In this document: one piece after another, positions 6,243-6,499 of the stretch | Numbering within the stretch: the stretch's first letter is position 1 | Layout: every line of letters begins with the position of its first letter | Source: JBAXLO01 sp037134755 | GTDB taxonomy: Bacteria > Bacteroidota > Bacteroidia > Bacteroidales > JACABE01 | Direction: 5' to 3' | Length of the DNA: 6,499 nucleotides | NCBI GenBank assembly: GCA_037134755.1 | Contig: JBAXLO010000240.1 | Coordinates: 1-6,499 of the forward strand | Translations under genes and position numbers: made by a program | The notes under the pieces: model-generated | The model's input: only the letters and a program-made list of their open reading frames with translations | What the model was told of the DNA's origin: nothing | Databases searched by the model: none

Positions 6243-6499
6243 ATGACTTCAAACACAAATAGAAAACCTTTTGTAGATAAACATTATTTAATTTTACTTT
6301 CGGGTATCATGTGGTTAGGTGTTGGCATTTTGCTTAATAGTTTTGCTTATCATTGGTTAAGCAATTATGATGGCAGTTACACCTGGCTCATTGTATGTTC
6401 CGGTTTAGGGGTGTCTGTTTTTAAACACTACTTTGTTTTAGCTCGTTTTGCTCAAAAGAATATTAATAGAATAGAAGCTAATGGCAACAAACAATGGCT
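6243..6499 (+). CDS. Small predicted membrane protein, 3' end cut by the window
   Basis: An open frame starts at ATG 6243, 9 bp after the chitinase stop, and stays open to the window end, giving 85 codons so far. After a polar start (MTSNTNRKPFVDKHY) there is a hydrophobic helix at about 16-35 (ILLSGIMWLGVGILLNSF). A second helix lies at about 46-62 (TWLIVCSGLGVSVFKHYF), followed by a basic segment, ARFAQKNINRIE. This fits a two-helix unit with the basic part in the cytoplasm; more helices may follow. I do not recognise the family and see no enzymatic motif. The tight spacing suggests it belongs to the same operon. The start is supported by the in-frame open reading and by being the first ATG after the chitinase stop. 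Confidence 0.75.
   Translation, partial: MTSNTNRKPFVDKHYLILLSGIMWLGVGILLNSFAYHWLSNYDGSYTWLIVCSGLGVSVFKHYFVLARFAQKNINRIEANGNKQW

Noticed and set aside
1..6499. Mobile element, tRNA or rRNA genes, or a defence system
   Set aside because: I saw no transposase, integrase, terminal inverted repeats, tRNA-like cloverleaf, rRNA sequence or defence-gene motif. Every long open frame is explained by the genes listed.

Overview
The window looks like Bacteroidota chromosome. It is AT-rich, there are no clear Shine-Dalgarno sequences before the starts, both divergent promoters carry the Bacteroidota -7 signature TAnnTTTG, and the secreted chitinase ends in a type IX secretion (T9SS) sorting domain, a system restricted to this phylum. 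I cannot assign an order or genus with confidence.

Layout. Positions 1-96 are a 41-bp perfect tandem repeat with no coding capacity. It begins at the window edge, so its full length is unknown. Positions 97-248 are AT-rich non-coding DNA with only weak inverted repeats. Positions 249-2630 (minus strand) hold one complete gene for a 12-helix RND/MMPL-type exporter. The 129-bp gap at 2631-2759 is a divergent promoter region, with one recognisable Bacteroidota promoter facing each way. From 2760 to the window end, four genes run on the plus strand with gaps of 6, 24 and 9 bp, so they are probably one operon. They encode a TPR-like lipoprotein (2760-3920), an NAD-dependent D-2-hydroxyacid dehydrogenase resembling phosphoglycerate dehydrogenase (3927-4868), a secreted GH18 chitinase with a T9SS tail (4893-6233), and the start of a small membrane protein cut by the window end (6243-6499).

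How they may work together. The chitinase would act outside the cell after export by T9SS, and the lipoprotein is probably anchored in an outer or inner membrane leaflet. The dehydrogenase is cytoplasmic, with no obvious biochemical link to chitin use. The exporter shares only the promoter region with the operon. Nothing in the window amounts to a clearly new defence or mobile system. The points most worth checking are the 41-bp array, the paired divergent promoters, and the functionally mixed operon around a conserved but uncharacterised lipoprotein.
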